Source: Bacteroidales bacterium
Lineage (GTDB): Bacteria; Bacteroidota; Bacteroidia; Bacteroidales; UBA10428
Assembly (NCBI GenBank): GCA_016926235.1
Contig: JAFGOZ010000027.1
Span: forward strand, 1 to 59,439
Direction: 5' to 3'
Length of the DNA: 59,439 nucleotides
Shown one piece after another: positions 7,539 to 17,407 of this stretch (within the stretch, counting starts at the first letter, position 1; each line of letters starts with the position of its first letter). The position numbers and the translations under genes are program-made. The notes under the pieces are model-generated. The model ran no database searches. It saw nothing but the letters and a program-made list of their open reading frames with translations, and was not told the DNA's origin.

Positions 7539-8153
7539 TTACTTTTTATGCCAGTCTGGATTTATCATTCTACTAATGTACATAAGAATTAACATTTTTC
7601 TTGTTCCAGGTTCTTTCCAGTTTTTCTCAAGGTATTCTGTATTTTCATTTAATGCATGTATAGAAGTCTCATAAGGAACACTTATTGTATCGGGATTATT
7701 GATTGCAAAGAACTTAACTAAATTCAATTCATCAAATTCAACATCATTCTCTTTTTCATATTGTTCTACAATAGGATTACAGAGGCTAAATAAAAATCTA
7801 TGAGCACATTCATCTGTTTTCTTATATCCGGCATTGTCAAGATTCTCAATTATTCCTTTAACAATAGTACTATTAGTGTCAAAGTAAAAATCATCCTTAT
7901 ATCCATATATTTGAATTCTATTATTCAGATCAATTAAGGACTTTAGCGTATCATTTGTGTCAAAAACTTCAAATTCTTTCATCTTATTATAAAATTCATT
8001 TTCTATAGTGGACCATAGATGTTGATCGTCCTTAGAAAGTGTTTCTATAATCTTCTGGCTTATTAAATTATCAAGTTCCTTTTCATGGTCAGTTTTTGCA
8101 CAGGAGATTAGAATTGAAAGGAGAATTATATATAAAATTGATATTCTTTTCAT
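7539..8153 (-). CDS. Lipoprotein of unknown function
   Basis: 204 residues with a short signal and lipobox LISC (Cys18), then a helical charged mature chain (KELDNLISQKIIETLSKDDQHLW...). The central part contains ECAHRFLFSLCNPIVEQYEKENDVEFDELNLVKFF. No catalytic motif or known family is recognised. It is flanked on both sides by TTTAACATAAT arms and by the Excalibur lipoprotein upstream, on the same strand. Complete, with a clear ATG start at 8153. Confidence 0.8.
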   Translation of the reverse strand: MKRISILYIILLSILISCAKTDHEKELDNLISQKIIETLSKDDQHLWSTIENEFYNKMKEFEVFDTNDTLKSLIDLNNRIQIYGYKDDFYFDTNSTIVKGIIENLDNAGYKKTDECAHRFLFSLCNPIVEQYEKENDVEFDELNLVKFFAINNPDTISVPYETSIHALNENTEYLEKNWKEPGTRKMLILMYISRMINPDWHKK

Positions 8154-8204
8154 AAGTATAAGGTTAAACGTCTAGTGAGAATAGGGTAGACTCTAAGTTT
8201 AAAT

Positions 8205-8218
8205 ATTATGTTAAATAG
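8205..8218 (-). repeat. Single ATTATGTTAAATAG arm
   Basis: On the minus strand reads CTATTTAACATAAT, starting 9 bp after the stop of the Excalibur gene. The interval down to the next gene holds GAGTCTA...TAGACG, which could be an inner stem, so 8161-8218 may be a degenerate hairpin of the same family. Confidence 0.55.
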
Positions 8219-8226
8219 AATCCCGT

Positions 8227-8418
8227 TTATTGAGGCAAACTTTCACAAGCAATTCCATCATTATCTCGATCTAGATCATCATAGCAATTTTTATCAGATT
8301 CAAAAGTAGCTTGAGCTTCAGATTGAGTAGAAAAGTCACTACATGTTTTTTTATCGCAGGTCTCACATGAGTATAGTGCCATTGATATTACGAATAAAAT
8401 AAAAGTTAGATATCTCAT
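8227..8418 (-). CDS. Small Excalibur-domain lipoprotein
   Basis: 63 residues. Signal and lipobox LYSC (Cys18) are followed by a cysteine-rich mature peptide. Residues 50-59, [10 protein letters not shown], are the Excalibur calcium-binding signature (DxDxDGxxCE). The upstream [21 protein letters not shown] segment is the rest of that domain. Excalibur domains occur in secreted nucleases and surface proteins and are thought to bind calcium. Here the domain is essentially the whole protein, so it is probably a small surface calcium-binding lipoprotein. Confidence 0.85.
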   Translation of the reverse strand: MRYLTFILFVISMALYSCETCDKKTCSDFSTQSEAQATFESDKNCYDDLDRDNDGIACESLPQ

Positions 8419-8553
8419 CTTGTTTATAAATGGTTAATACATATAAAGTTATGTAAAAAACAAACAGCAATAAACCTTTCTAGATGAAATTAATTTACAA
8501 ATTGCACATAAGCATATTTATAGCGGTGCGTTGCCAGTGCGGTGTGTAGGCCC

Positions 8554-8644
8554 GAAAGAATGCGCGGCTGAGGGTCATTCTTTCTTGTCCCGATCAAGAA
8601 CCTTGTAGGTTTTTGAATAAAAACCTTACAAGTTCTAAATCGGG
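8554..8644. repeat. Cluster of two hairpins in the 8419-8791 gap
   Basis: GAAAGAATG (8554) pairs with CATTCTTTC (8576). A second compound hairpin spans 8589-8644: CCCGAT...ATCGGG encloses AGAACCTTGTAGG/CCTTACAAGTTCT. Only a poly-T/poly-A stem (8650-8673) and AT-rich DNA follow before the next gene. These look like Bacteroidota palindromic repeats rather than gene-specific signals. Confidence 0.6.
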
Positions 8645-8791
8645 ATTGTTTCTTTTTTTTCAAGAAAAAAGAATGGCGAATAACAATAAAACATAAGGTT
8701 TCAGCTATTTCTGCAGCAACCCAATAACAATATATTAACTAAATTATAGGAGTAATTACAAAATGGTATGTCATTCAAATAAAAGAGGAGT

Positions 8792-9781
8792 ATGAGAACA
8801 CTTCCTATATGTATCATATTAAGTTTTCTGGCAACTAGTTTATTTTGTCAATATAAAGTTTCCGGGGTAATTCTTGATTCTCTTAATAATGAACCTATGC
8901 CGGGTGTTAATATTATTATTTCCGGTACTACTAAAGGAACAATCAGTGATTTGAAAGGCCAATTTGAACTGGACTTTGACACAATTCCAGTCACAATATC
9001 AATAAGCTTTATAGGCTACGAACCGCAAACCAGGACAATATATAAAAATGATTCCCTATTAATTAAAATGAAAATAGGATACCCATTTGAGGGTATGAAG
9101 AATATTTCCCATTCCTTTGATCTAGGCTATTATGGAGATGTTATCCAGGCTCCATATGGTATTTTTGCAGACTATTGCCTTGATAACATAGGTAAGATAA
9201 CTAATAGGACTGATATAGGTTTAAATCTTAATTTCAAATATGGAACTGATGGAAATTCCAATTCAGTTTCACAATTCGCAATAAATCAAAAATTGAATAA
9301 TATTTTCTTATTTGGATATTCAGAAAATTATATTCATGGGAGTTATACAAAGCTTAATTACCCTCATTCTAATTTTAGTCTAACTCAAATAAAAGGATTA
9401 CTCACTAATGACTGGTACCATGTTGGAATTGATTATGGTCTTTCATATTTTATTAAAGATACCTCAAACATTACCTTTTATGCTTTTACAGGGGGCTTAT
9501 CGTTACCTTCATTAATCAGAATCCCAAAAAATGGGGAACTGGGTTTATATACAAGTGCAGATTACAATCCTGATTATTTCTTTTATAACATTAGTATTTA
9601 TAATAGTTTTAAACTTGGGGAAAAATCTCGGCTTTCACTCTATGGTACTTATTATAATATGAATGATATCCAAGGTTTTCGAATTCTAGTTCGGTTCAGA
9701 ATATTTTTGCATCGTAACTATGTTGTAGTAGGCTATCCTAGAAGTGATTTCTTTTTCCCAATTCATACCATTTTAAAATAA
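8792..9781 (+). CDS. CarboxypepD_reg-like plus beta-barrel outer-membrane protein
   Basis: 329 residues. A signal peptide ends near SLFCQ. A CarboxypepD_reg-like (peptidase-associated) beta-sandwich at about 21-95 is shown by VSGVILDSLNNEPMPGVNI, GTTKGTISDLKGQFEL and ISFIGYE. Residues 105-329 alternate aromatic and polar residues as in short beta-barrel strands and end in a barrel-like segment. There is no TonB plug domain, and the length is far below that of TonB-dependent receptors (about 800-1100). AGAGGAG lies 2-8 bp before the ATG. Probably an outer-membrane protein of unknown substrate; full length rather than a truncated receptor, because the barrel part is not receptor-like. Confidence 0.75.
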   Translation: MRTLPICIILSFLATSLFCQYKVSGVILDSLNNEPMPGVNIIISGTTKGTISDLKGQFELDFDTIPVTISISFIGYEPQTRTIYKNDSLLIKMKIGYPFEGMKNISHSFDLGYYGDVIQAPYGIFADYCLDNIGKITNRTDIGLNLNFKYGTDGNSNSVSQFAINQKLNNIFLFGYSENYIHGSYTKLNYPHSNFSLTQIKGLLTNDWYHVGIDYGLSYFIKDTSNITFYAFTGGLSLPSLIRIPKNGELGLYTSADYNPDYFFYNISIYNSFKLGEKSRLSLYGTYYNMNDIQGFRILVRFRIFLHRNYVVVGYPRSDFFFPIHTILK

Positions 9782-9812
9782 AAGCTTTTAACTTATAAAA
9801 TCGAATGTAAGC

Positions 9813-9866
9813 AAGTGTATCGCAAACTGAACGACGTAAGGAGTGAATTTGCGAATACTCTTGCGT
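9813..9866. repeat. Imperfect hairpin GCAAGTGTATCGCAAACT...TTTGCGAATACTCTTGC
   Basis: A bulged inverted repeat with GCAAG, GTAT and CGCAAA pairing with TTTGCG, ATAC and CTTGC. It is followed by another AT-rich inverted repeat at about 9955-10013 (ACGTT..AAGATATTTTGTATA / TATACAAAAT..CTTTATAACGT). Both fill the 275-bp gap before the GIY-YIG gene. Confidence 0.5.
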
Positions 9867-10016
9867 GTAGTGTGAAATAATCAATTCTCAGAGACGTAAA
9901 CTAAAAACTTCGAGCGATGGCCGTTATATTTTAGCTGTGCGGCTGCGATATTTTACGTTGTTTAAGATATTTTGTATAAATGATAATTATATACAAAATG
10001 ATTCTTTATAACGTAG

Positions 10017-10034
10017 GCTTGTCCTGTGAAATAA
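10017..10034 (+). repeat. Left 18-bp inverted repeat flanking GIY-YIG gene
   Basis: GCTTGTCCTGTGAAATAA. Its inverted partner, TTATTTCACAGGACGAGC, lies at 10296-10313 inside the 3' end of the gene (17 of 18 positions match). Confidence 0.75.
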
Positions 10035-10044
10035 ATTCAAATCT

Positions 10045-10052
10045 TATATTTG
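10045..10052 (+). promoter_or_regulatory. Possible -7 box TATATTTG for GIY-YIG gene
   Basis: TAnnTTTG match only 4 bp before the ATG at 10057. If real, the transcript would start at or next to the start codon and be leaderless. Confidence 0.3.
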
Positions 10053-10056
10053 CAAT

Positions 10057-10323
10057 ATGTTTTATGTTTATATATTATACAGCGAAAAAGATTCAAAACT
10101 TTACACAGGTTATACAAAAGATTTGAATTTAAGATTTGAGCAGCACCAAAAGGGTCAGGTTGAATCAACTAAGAATCGAAGACCATTTATAATTATTTAT
10201 TATGAAGCGTGTCTGGATCAAAAGGATGCACTTAAAAGAGAAAAGTATTTAAAGACACATTACGGTAAAATGTTTCTTAAAAACCGGCTCAAATCTTATT
10301 TCACAGGACGAGCGGCTATTTAA
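10057..10323 (+). CDS. GIY-YIG domain nuclease, UPF0213-type
   Basis: 88 residues, a stand-alone GIY-YIG domain. The N-terminus MFYVYILYSEKDSKLYTGYT carries the YVYIL...YTGYT core (the GIY-YIG pair in its usual UPF0213 form). It is followed by DLNLRFEQHQKGQVESTKNRRPF with the catalytic Arg, and YYEACLDQKDALKREKYLK with the metal-binding Glu. Complete length for this single-domain family. In Bacteroidota these genes occur in many copies. This one is bounded by an 18-bp inverted repeat, the right arm of which encodes the C-terminus, and its stop codon overlaps the start of a large inverted repeat. Confidence 0.9.
   Translation: MFYVYILYSEKDSKLYTGYTKDLNLRFEQHQKGQVESTKNRRPFIIIYYEACLDQKDALKREKYLKTHYGKMFLKNRLKSYFTGRAAI
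10296..10313 (-). repeat. Right 18-bp inverted repeat, inside the GIY-YIG CDS
   Basis: Reverse complement of 10017-10034 with one mismatch. It encodes the residues around SYFTGRA near the C-terminus. Confidence 0.75.
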
Positions 10324-10682
10324 TATAATGTCTAATTATGGGGCAAATGAGACCGTAAACTTTGTTTTATTCGATTTGTAACGCATCTTGAGTCTATTTA
10401 TCCGCCGCGGAGGGCGGAACGAAGTGGAGACATAGTATTCATTATAGGAGCAAATGTTTTGCAGGAATAAAGTCTCTGCCAATTGGCCGGGAAATTACTT
10501 TAACATAATTTCACTGTATTGATATTTAAAACTAATCAACTTCTGTGCCGATTGGCCGCAAATTGCTTTAACATAATATCATTGCCGATATCAGGCTGAA
10601 GCCATGATATCTGATATTATGTTAAATACTTCGTATGCACAATTTGCTACATTTGCCCTATAATTAATATTATGTTAAATAG
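10315..10682. repeat. Large nested inverted repeat between convergent genes
   Basis: Outer arms are GCTATTTAATATAATG...GGGGCAAATG (10315-10349) and CATTTGCCC...ATTATGTTAAATAG (10650-10682). Inside lies a second inverted repeat, TTTAACATAATATCA (10567-10581) with TGATATTATGTTAAA (10612-10626) and an inner GATATCA/TGATATC stem. There is also a direct repeat of a TGCCrATTGGCCG...TTTAACATAAT unit (about 10478-10514 and 10543-10580). The outer arm is the same sequence that follows hicA. No ORF is present. Confidence 0.75.
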
Positions 10683-10745
10683 AATAAATTAAATATAAGG
10701 AGAAGCCGTTTTTACTCCTCCCTATTCATATTAGTCGAAAATATT

Positions 10746-11903
10746 CTATTGTCCGGTTAATTTCTCCTGACGTGCTTTCATTTCAGCAGCTTTCTCTTCC
10801 ATATTTAACCATGTGTATAGTGATCCTAAAGTCTTCATGGTTGTAATATTATCCGGTTCCAGTTCCAAAGCTTTTTCAAGATACGGAACGGCTTTATTAA
10901 ATTCTTCATCAATTTTTGTTTTTGCCTTGGCATATTCATCATTGTTTGTTATTTTCATTGCTTCATCGTTCAATTCTACTGCAGAATTATAGAACATTAC
11001 ACCCAGATTGTAATATGCATCTTTGTATGTAGGATCAATCTCTGTAGCCTTTGTGTATGATGCAAATGCTTTATCCTTGTCCCCTGTTTTCTCAAATAAA
11101 TTTCCTTCGGCAAAGTACAATGAAGCGTTACCGGGATCTTTTTCTTTTGCAATACCAATGTATTCAAGTGCTTCCTGAGCTTTTCCAGATCCCAGATAAT
11201 AGTTTACCAGTTCTATTACGATAAAATTATTTTCCGGAAAATCTGTCATACCTGTTTTAAGTGCTTCAATAGCGCTGATAGTATCCCCCAATTCCATGTA
11301 CGCATTTTTAATAAGAACGATTGGATTACCATCGGCATAATGATATTTCGAAGCTTCTCTAAAGTGTTCAATGGCTTTTTCATAAACTTCAGCATTATAG
11401 GCAGCAATACCTGCATTGAACATCAGTGATGTATCTATAATCTCAGCCAAACCGGGGAATTTCCCAACTTCAAGGGATAATTCGAAATATTTAAGTGCTT
11501 TTGCATAATCTTTTTCATTAAAACCTTCTACCCCTTTATTAATACAAATATTCTGCATTCCGGGTGCCTGTAGCTTAAAGAAATTAACCATACGGCTTTT
11601 ATCATCCAGTTCTAAGGATTTTTTATAGCTTTCCACAGATTTTGTAAGTGGATCGTCTGTTAAAGCTTGCACTGCAGCATCCGTAGAAGTGGCAATAGCC
11701 TGGTATACTTTACCCATTACAAACCAGGTTTTCGCTTCATTCATTGATTTTTCATTGGTCAATGCGGGTATTATTGCTTCATAGGCTTTGGTAATATTGT
11801 CCATTGACAGCAAATTATCTGCTTTTGTAACAGCTCCCATCTGGGCATTTGTTAGTTGGAACGCAAATACTGCTACAACAAATAATACAAATATTCTTTT
11901 CAT
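10746..11903 (-). CDS. Exported tetratricopeptide repeat protein
   Basis: 385 residues. The signal peptide ends FQLTNAQ. The rest is a chain of TPR units spread from about 25 to 375; the clearest are ALKYFELSLEVGKFP, AIEHFREASKYHYADGNP, ALEYIGIAKEKDPGNASLYFAEG, AFASYTKATEIDPTYKDAYYNLG and AVPYLEKALELEPDNITTMKTLG. It is presumably a periplasmic protein-protein interaction scaffold; no enzyme domain is present. It lies about 100 bp downstream of gyrA on the same strand but has its own good promoter, so it is probably transcribed separately. Confidence 0.9.
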   Translation of the reverse strand: MKRIFVLFVVAVFAFQLTNAQMGAVTKADNLLSMDNITKAYEAIIPALTNEKSMNEAKTWFVMGKVYQAIATSTDAAVQALTDDPLTKSVESYKKSLELDDKSRMVNFFKLQAPGMQNICINKGVEGFNEKDYAKALKYFELSLEVGKFPGLAEIIDTSLMFNAGIAAYNAEVYEKAIEHFREASKYHYADGNPIVLIKNAYMELGDTISAIEALKTGMTDFPENNFIVIELVNYYLGSGKAQEALEYIGIAKEKDPGNASLYFAEGNLFEKTGDKDKAFASYTKATEIDPTYKDAYYNLGVMFYNSAVELNDEAMKITNNDEYAKAKTKIDEEFNKAVPYLEKALELEPDNITTMKTLGSLYTWLNMEEKAAEMKARQEKLTGQ

Positions 11904-11925
11904 CGGTTTTATTTTTAAATTTTAG

Positions 11926-11957
11926 CAAATGTAAAATATTTTAGAATATATGTCAAA
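11926..11957 (-). promoter_or_regulatory. Bacteroidota-type promoter for the TPR gene
   Basis: On the minus strand, TTTG (11957-11954), a 20-bp spacer, then TACATTTG (11933-11926). Both boxes and the spacing match the TTTG-N19-21-TAnnTTTG consensus. The ATG is 22 bp further on. Confidence 0.7.
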
Positions 11958-12000
11958 AACATTGCCAAAGTATTCTTAAATATTCAATATTTCCCCCCTT

Positions 12001-14493
12001 TTATTCCTCTGATCTCTCCTCACCTTCTTCTGCGTTCATGTTTTCGTCCTCTTCATAGGCAGCAACAGGTGTAACTGCGGCAATGGAATCTCCATCGCGA
12101 AGGTTTATCAGCCTAACTCCCTGCGTTGCCCTTCCCATTACACGAAGTTTAGAGACACTTAGGCGAATGGTAATTCCGGATTTGTTAATAATCATAAGAT
12201 CATCATTATCAGATACTTCTTTTATAGCAATTAAACCTCCGGTTTTAGCAGTTATATTGATGGTTTTTACTCCTTTCGCACCCCTGTTGGTTACACGGTA
12301 GTCTTCAATATCCGATCTTTTTCCATAGCCTTTTTCAGATACAACAAGGATGTTTTTCAGAGGATCAGAGATACATATCATTCCAATTACATCGTCATTT
12401 GGTCCTGCAAGTGTAACTGCTTTCACTCCGGAAGCAGTACGTCCCATTGGCCTTACCTTACTTTCAGGGAAACGTATTGCTTTACCACCACGGGTTCCCA
12501 TCATAATCTCACTGTTACCATCTGTAAGTTTTGCTTCAAGTAACATATCATTATTCTTTATATTTATGGCAATTATACCACTTGACCGAGGTCTTGAATA
12601 TGCCTCCAGCGATGTCTTTTTAATAATTCCCTTCTGTGTACAAAGAACAACATAATGATTCTTAATATACTCATCATCAGTAAGGTTAAGTACATTCATG
12701 AAAGCCATTACTTTATCTCCGGGTTCAAGCTGTAGCACGTTTTGTATTGCCCTTCCTTTAGATATCTTGGTCCCTTCTGGGATTTCATATACTTTAAGCC
12801 AGAAGCACTTACCCATCGTAGTAAAGAAGAGCATGGTGTTATGCATTGTGGCAGTAAACATGTGTTCCAGGTAATCTTCGTCACGTGCTACACTGCCTTT
12901 TGAACCAACACCTCCCCTGCTTTGCGTACGATATTCAGTCAAAGGTGTACGCTTAATATAGCCCAAATGTGAAATAGTAATAACCATATCATCATCGGCA
13001 TAAAAGTCCTCAGGATTAAACTCTTCGGCATTTTGGACAATCTCAGTTTTTCGTTCATCGCCAAATTTATCTTTAATCTCCAGTAATTCCTCCTTAATAA
13101 TGCCCATACGTATGGATTCATCAGAAAGTACCTTTTTGTAGTATTCAATAAGTTCCTGCAGTTGTTTATATTCTTCCTTAATCTTATCCCTTTCAAGGCC
13201 GGTAAGTCTTTGAAGACGCATATCCAGGATGGCCTTTGCCTGAATTTCTGTAAGGTTGAATTTACTCATCAGTCCGTCACGAGCATCATCCGGTGTTTTG
13301 GATGCGCGTATTAGACTTATTACTTCATCCAGGTGGTCAAGAGCAATTAGTAAACCTTCCAAAATATGTGCCCGCTTCTCTGCTTGCTCCAATTCATATT
13401 GTGTACGACGGGTTACAATCTCATGCCTGTGTTTTACAAAGTAATGAATAAGCTGTTTCAGGTTCAATGTACGTGGACGACCTGCAACAAGAGCAATATT
13501 ATTTACATTAAAAGTAGTCTGTAATTGAGTAAGTTTCAATAATTTATTTAAAACGATGCTTGAAGTAGCATCTTTTTTCAGGATAATAACGATACGCATA
13601 CCATTCCGGTCACTCTCATCATTTATATAGCTTATGCCCTCAATCTTTTTATCATTAATAAGGTCAGCCGTTTTACGTATTAGTTCGGCTTTATTTACCA
13701 TGTAGGGTATCTCTGTTACAATTATCTTTTCCCTGCCTGAAGAAGTGACCTCAATCTCGGTTTTTGCTCTCAGCACAACCCTTCCGCGTCCTGTTTCAAA
13801 AGCTTCACGAACACCTGCCGTTCCATAGATTATCCCTCCCGTAGGGAAATCAGGAGCACTCACATACTTCATCAATTCTGCAATAGTTATCTCATTATTA
13901 TCGATGTAAGCTATTGTAGCATCAATTACTTCTGTAATATTGTGAGGAGGCATATTTGTTGCCATACCTACAGCAATACCTGATGCACCGTTAACAAGTA
14001 AGATAGGAATACGTGTAGGCAGAACGGTCGGCTCTTCCAGTGTATCGTCAAAATTCAACTGAAAATCAACCGTATTTTTATTTATATCTGATAATGTTTC
14101 CTCGGCAATACGCATAAGACGGGCTTCCGTATAACGCATAGCTGCGGGGCTGTCGCCATCAACAGATCCAAAATTACCTTGTCCGTCAACCAAAGGATAG
14201 CGCAAAGACCATTCCTGGGCCATCCTCACCATAGCATCATAAACGGATGAATCACCATGCGGATGGTACTTACCAAGCACCTCTCCCACAATCCTGGCAG
14301 ATTTTTTATAAGGCTTACTTGCCTGTATCCCTAATTCGGACATTCCAAATAATACCCTGCGATGTACAGGCTTTAAACCATCTCTTACATCGGGCAATGC
14401 CCTGGAAACGATTACCGACATTGAATAATCAATGTAGGCCGATTTCATTTCCTCTTCGATATTAATCTTTAATATCTTTTCTCCTTCCTGCAT
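12001..14493 (-). CDS. gyrA: DNA gyrase subunit A
   Basis: 830 residues, full length. This is the breakage-reunion subunit of the type IIA topoisomerase that introduces negative supercoils with GyrB. The winged-helix region includes [19 protein letters not shown]. The catalytic tyrosine is Tyr121 ([10 protein letters not shown]). Ser82 and Asp86, equivalent to E. coli Ser83/Asp87, are unmutated, the quinolone-sensitive form. The C-terminal beta-pinwheel has repeated blades ([55 protein letters not shown]). The GyrA-box position reads QSRGGVGS instead of the enterobacterial QRRGGKG. The tail is acidic. ParC is the alternative, but the blade content favours GyrA. Confidence 0.93.
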   Translation of the reverse strand: MQEGEKILKINIEEEMKSAYIDYSMSVIVSRALPDVRDGLKPVHRRVLFGMSELGIQASKPYKKSARIVGEVLGKYHPHGDSSVYDAMVRMAQEWSLRYPLVDGQGNFGSVDGDSPAAMRYTEARLMRIAEETLSDINKNTVDFQLNFDDTLEEPTVLPTRIPILLVNGASGIAVGMATNMPPHNITEVIDATIAYIDNNEITIAELMKYVSAPDFPTGGIIYGTAGVREAFETGRGRVVLRAKTEIEVTSSGREKIIVTEIPYMVNKAELIRKTADLINDKKIEGISYINDESDRNGMRIVIILKKDATSSIVLNKLLKLTQLQTTFNVNNIALVAGRPRTLNLKQLIHYFVKHRHEIVTRRTQYELEQAEKRAHILEGLLIALDHLDEVISLIRASKTPDDARDGLMSKFNLTEIQAKAILDMRLQRLTGLERDKIKEEYKQLQELIEYYKKVLSDESIRMGIIKEELLEIKDKFGDERKTEIVQNAEEFNPEDFYADDDMVITISHLGYIKRTPLTEYRTQSRGGVGSKGSVARDEDYLEHMFTATMHNTMLFFTTMGKCFWLKVYEIPEGTKISKGRAIQNVLQLEPGDKVMAFMNVLNLTDDEYIKNHYVVLCTQKGIIKKTSLEAYSRPRSSGIIAINIKNNDMLLEAKLTDGNSEIMMGTRGGKAIRFPESKVRPMGRTASGVKAVTLAGPNDDVIGMICISDPLKNILVVSEKGYGKRSDIEDYRVTNRGAKGVKTINITAKTGGLIAIKEVSDNDDLMIINKSGITIRLSVSKLRVMGRATQGVRLINLRDGDSIAAVTPVAAYEEDENMNAEEGEERSEE

Positions 14494-14765
14494 TATAGAG
14501 AAATTTAGTTATTACTAGTCCCTTTATTCAGGGTTTATTCTTATGTATATTTTGACAATATGATTGATCAGACAATGCTACGAACATTAAGCATAGTATA
14601 TTGGTTAACAATAAATTACATCTCGTATCGTATGCCGTATAAATAGTTAGGATCAATCCTTTTTACACGGCTACGAAAATACTCATTTCGTTCAACTTTA
14701 CCGCGAAAAATCAAATGATAATTATTAACATAAAAGTGTTTATAAATCCTTATCTTTTTTATTAG

Positions 14766-14773
14766 TATATTTG
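14766..14773 (+). promoter_or_regulatory. Likely -7 box TATATTTG for clpC
   Basis: TAnnTTTG match 52 bp upstream of the clpC ATG, in the AT-rich divergent gap between gyrA and clpC. The -33 region (around GTTTAT at 14738) is weak. Confidence 0.5.
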
Positions 14774-14824
14774 CATGGTGTAACTTAATTTTGATGTAAC
14801 GAGTATAATTGAGGAAAGAAAGGC

Positions 14825-17407
14825 ATGGATGCAAAATTTTCACAACAGATCAAAGACGTATTATCATACTCCCGCGAAGAAGCCATAAGGCTTGGGAATG
14901 ATTATCTTGGATCCGAACATCTTTTTTTAGGGATTCTTCGCGATGGTGAAGGCATAGCTATCGACGTGCTGGTATCCCTTGGAGTGGAGCTGGTTGATTT
15001 GAAAAAGAACATTGAGGATCAGATACGCAAGGAAAATCCCGGAAAACAGCTTGATTCGGAAAACCTGCCTCTTATGCGTAATGCAGAAAGGGTATTAAAA
15101 CTCATATACCTGGAAGCAAAATCTTTGAATAATCCCACTATAGACACGGGGCATTTACTTCTTGCCTTGCTGAAAGATGAGACGAATGTTGTTACTCAAA
15201 TGCTTGAAAGCCAAAATATTAATTATGACCAGGTAAAATCGGAACTCCATCGTATTATTCATGATGTGAAGGCTGAGTTCCCGAATGACGAAGATGATGA
15301 AGAATCACGTGCAGGAAGTTTTGGAGGAGGCAGTGAAAAAGGTAGTGGCTCCTCACAACAATCTGCCAAATCAGGCTCAGAAACACCTGTCCTGGACAAT
15401 TTTGGAACTGACCTTACCAAAGCTGCTGAAGAAAACAGGCTTGACCCTATAGTAGGACGTGAAAGAGAGATTGAACGTTTAGCTCAGATATTGAGCCGCA
15501 GGAAGAAAAACAATCCTATACTCATTGGAGAACCTGGCGTAGGTAAGTCTGCTATAGCAGAAGGACTTGCCAACAGGATTGTACAGCGAAAGGTATCAAG
15601 AGTACTTTTCGGTAAACGCGTGGTTACACTTGACCTGGCCTCCATCGTTGCCGGAACAAAATATCGTGGTCAGTTTGAAGAACGGATGAAAGCGATCCTG
15701 AACGAGCTTTCAAAGAACCCCAATGTGATATTGTTTATTGATGAGATACATACTATTGTTGGAGCAGGTGGAGCTACAGGATCGCTGGATGCTGCCAATA
15801 TGTTAAAACCTGCCCTTGCCCGAGGTGAGATACAGTGTATCGGAGCCACTACCCTTGATGAATACAGGCAACACATAGAAAAAGACGGAGCACTTGAAAG
15901 ACGTTTCCAAAAGGTAATGGTAGAACCTACTTCGCCTGAAGAAACAATTGAGATATTAAATAATATTAAAGAGCGTTACGAAGACCATCATAATGTATAC
16001 TATACAGATGATGCCATCCTGGCCTGTGTAAAACTTACAGAGCGCTATATCTCCGACAGGCATTTGCCTGATAAAGCTATTGATGCCCTGGATGAATCAG
16101 GATCACGTGTGCACATTTCGAATATTGTGGTCCCTGCACGTATTCTTGAACTGGAAAAAACAATTGAAGACACTAAAAAAGAAAAAATAAAGGCCGTTAA
16201 AAACCAGAATTTTGAATCTGCCGCCAATTTCAGGGACAAAGAAAAACAATATGCCGAGCAGCTTGAAAAAGAAAAGGAAAAATGGGAAGAAGAACTTGCG
16301 AAGAACCGTGAAACAGTTACTGATCATAAAGTTGCAGAAGTTGTTGCAATGATGACAGGAGTTCCTGTTCAACGAATTGCCCAGGCAGAAGGAGCCCGTT
16401 TGCTGAAAATGCATGATGAGCTAGCAAATAGTGTAGTTGGTCAAAATGAGGCTATTATTAAGGTAGTGAAATCCATTCAGCGTAACCGGGCCGGGTTAAA
16501 AGACCCGAATAAACCTATTGGGACATTTATTTTCCTTGGACCTACAGGAGTTGGTAAAACACAGCTGGCAAAAGTGCTTGCCAAATATCTTTTTGATACC
16601 GTGGACAACCTTATTCGCATCGATATGAGCGAATATATGGAAAAATTTTCTGTCTCAAGACTTGTTGGAGCTCCTCCGGGATATATTGGCTACGAAGAAG
16701 GCGGACAACTTACTGAAAAAGTTCGCAGAAAACCCTATTCTGTTGTTCTGCTTGATGAGATTGAAAAAGCACATCCGGATGTATTCCATTTACTGCTCCA
16801 GGTACTTGACGAAGGGCAGCTAACCGACAGTCTTGGACGTCGCGTCGACTTCAAAAATACTATTGTTATTATGACTTCCAACATAGGGACCCGTCAACTG
16901 AAAGACTTTGGTGCCGGTATTGGTTTTAGCACAAAAGCCAAAGAGGAAGCGGCAAACGAGTTTGCTAAAGGAGTAATAGAAAAAGCTTTGAAGCGTGCCT
17001 TCGCACCTGAGTTTCTGAACCGCGTGGATGATGTTATCATATTTAACAACCTTACAAAAAATGATATTTTCAAGATTATTGATATTGAATTGAAAGGTTT
17101 GTTTGAGAGAGTATTTGCCCTTGGATATTCCATTGAGATATCGCCGGAGGCAAAAGATTATATTGCGGAGAAAGGTTATGACCTGCAATTTGGTGCAAGA
17201 CCACTTAAACGTGCAATACAGAAATATCTTGAAGATCCTATGGCAGAAGTGATTATTAAAGCAGATATTAAGCCCGGAGATGTAATTAAGGTAAACTATG
17301 ACAAGGAGAAAGATGAAATCGGTATTGCTCCGCAATCACAATCACCCAAAAAGAAAATGCAGGAACAAGGATTGGAAAGTAAAGAGGAGGATACTCCTGT
17401 AAATTAA
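14825..17407 (+). CDS. clpC: ClpC-type Clp protease ATPase / AAA+ unfoldase
   Basis: 860 residues. It unfolds substrates and feeds them to ClpP. Two Clp_N repeats occupy about 5-145 ([33 protein letters not shown]), followed by a Gly/Ser-rich linker at 160-188. The first AAA+ domain has Walker A GEPGVGKS (235-242) and Walker [14 protein letters not shown]-like middle region lies at about 445-490 ([15 protein letters not shown]), which distinguishes ClpC from ClpA and ClpB. The second AAA+ domain has Walker A GPTGVGKT (about 572) and Walker [16 protein letters not shown]-terminal D2-small domain is present. The gene is divergent from gyrA. No CtsR/McsA/McsB neighbours are present, as expected outside Firmicutes. 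Confidence 0.94.
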   Translation: MDAKFSQQIKDVLSYSREEAIRLGNDYLGSEHLFLGILRDGEGIAIDVLVSLGVELVDLKKNIEDQIRKENPGKQLDSENLPLMRNAERVLKLIYLEAKSLNNPTIDTGHLLLALLKDETNVVTQMLESQNINYDQVKSELHRIIHDVKAEFPNDEDDEESRAGSFGGGSEKGSGSSQQSAKSGSETPVLDNFGTDLTKAAEENRLDPIVGREREIERLAQILSRRKKNNPILIGEPGVGKSAIAEGLANRIVQRKVSRVLFGKRVVTLDLASIVAGTKYRGQFEERMKAILNELSKNPNVILFIDEIHTIVGAGGATGSLDAANMLKPALARGEIQCIGATTLDEYRQHIEKDGALERRFQKVMVEPTSPEETIEILNNIKERYEDHHNVYYTDDAILACVKLTERYISDRHLPDKAIDALDESGSRVHISNIVVPARILELEKTIEDTKKEKIKAVKNQNFESAANFRDKEKQYAEQLEKEKEKWEEELAKNRETVTDHKVAEVVAMMTGVPVQRIAQAEGARLLKMHDELANSVVGQNEAIIKVVKSIQRNRAGLKDPNKPIGTFIFLGPTGVGKTQLAKVLAKYLFDTVDNLIRIDMSEYMEKFSVSRLVGAPPGYIGYEEGGQLTEKVRRKPYSVVLLDEIEKAHPDVFHLLLQVLDEGQLTDSLGRRVDFKNTIVIMTSNIGTRQLKDFGAGIGFSTKAKEEAANEFAKGVIEKALKRAFAPEFLNRVDDVIIFNNLTKNDIFKIIDIELKGLFERVFALGYSIEISPEAKDYIAEKGYDLQFGARPLKRAIQKYLEDPMAEVIIKADIKPGDVIKVNYDKEKDEIGIAPQSQSPKKKMQEQGLESKEEDTPVN

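Noticed and set aside
8792..9781. Truncated TonB-dependent receptor pseudogene
   Set aside because: The N-terminal CarboxypepD_reg domain resembles receptors, but there is no plug domain or frameshift, and the remaining strands look like a small barrel of natural length.
12001..14493. Topoisomerase IV subunit A (ParC)
   Set aside because: The family is close, but the C-terminal blade content and box region favour GyrA; the absence of an adjacent parE or gyrB cannot decide it.
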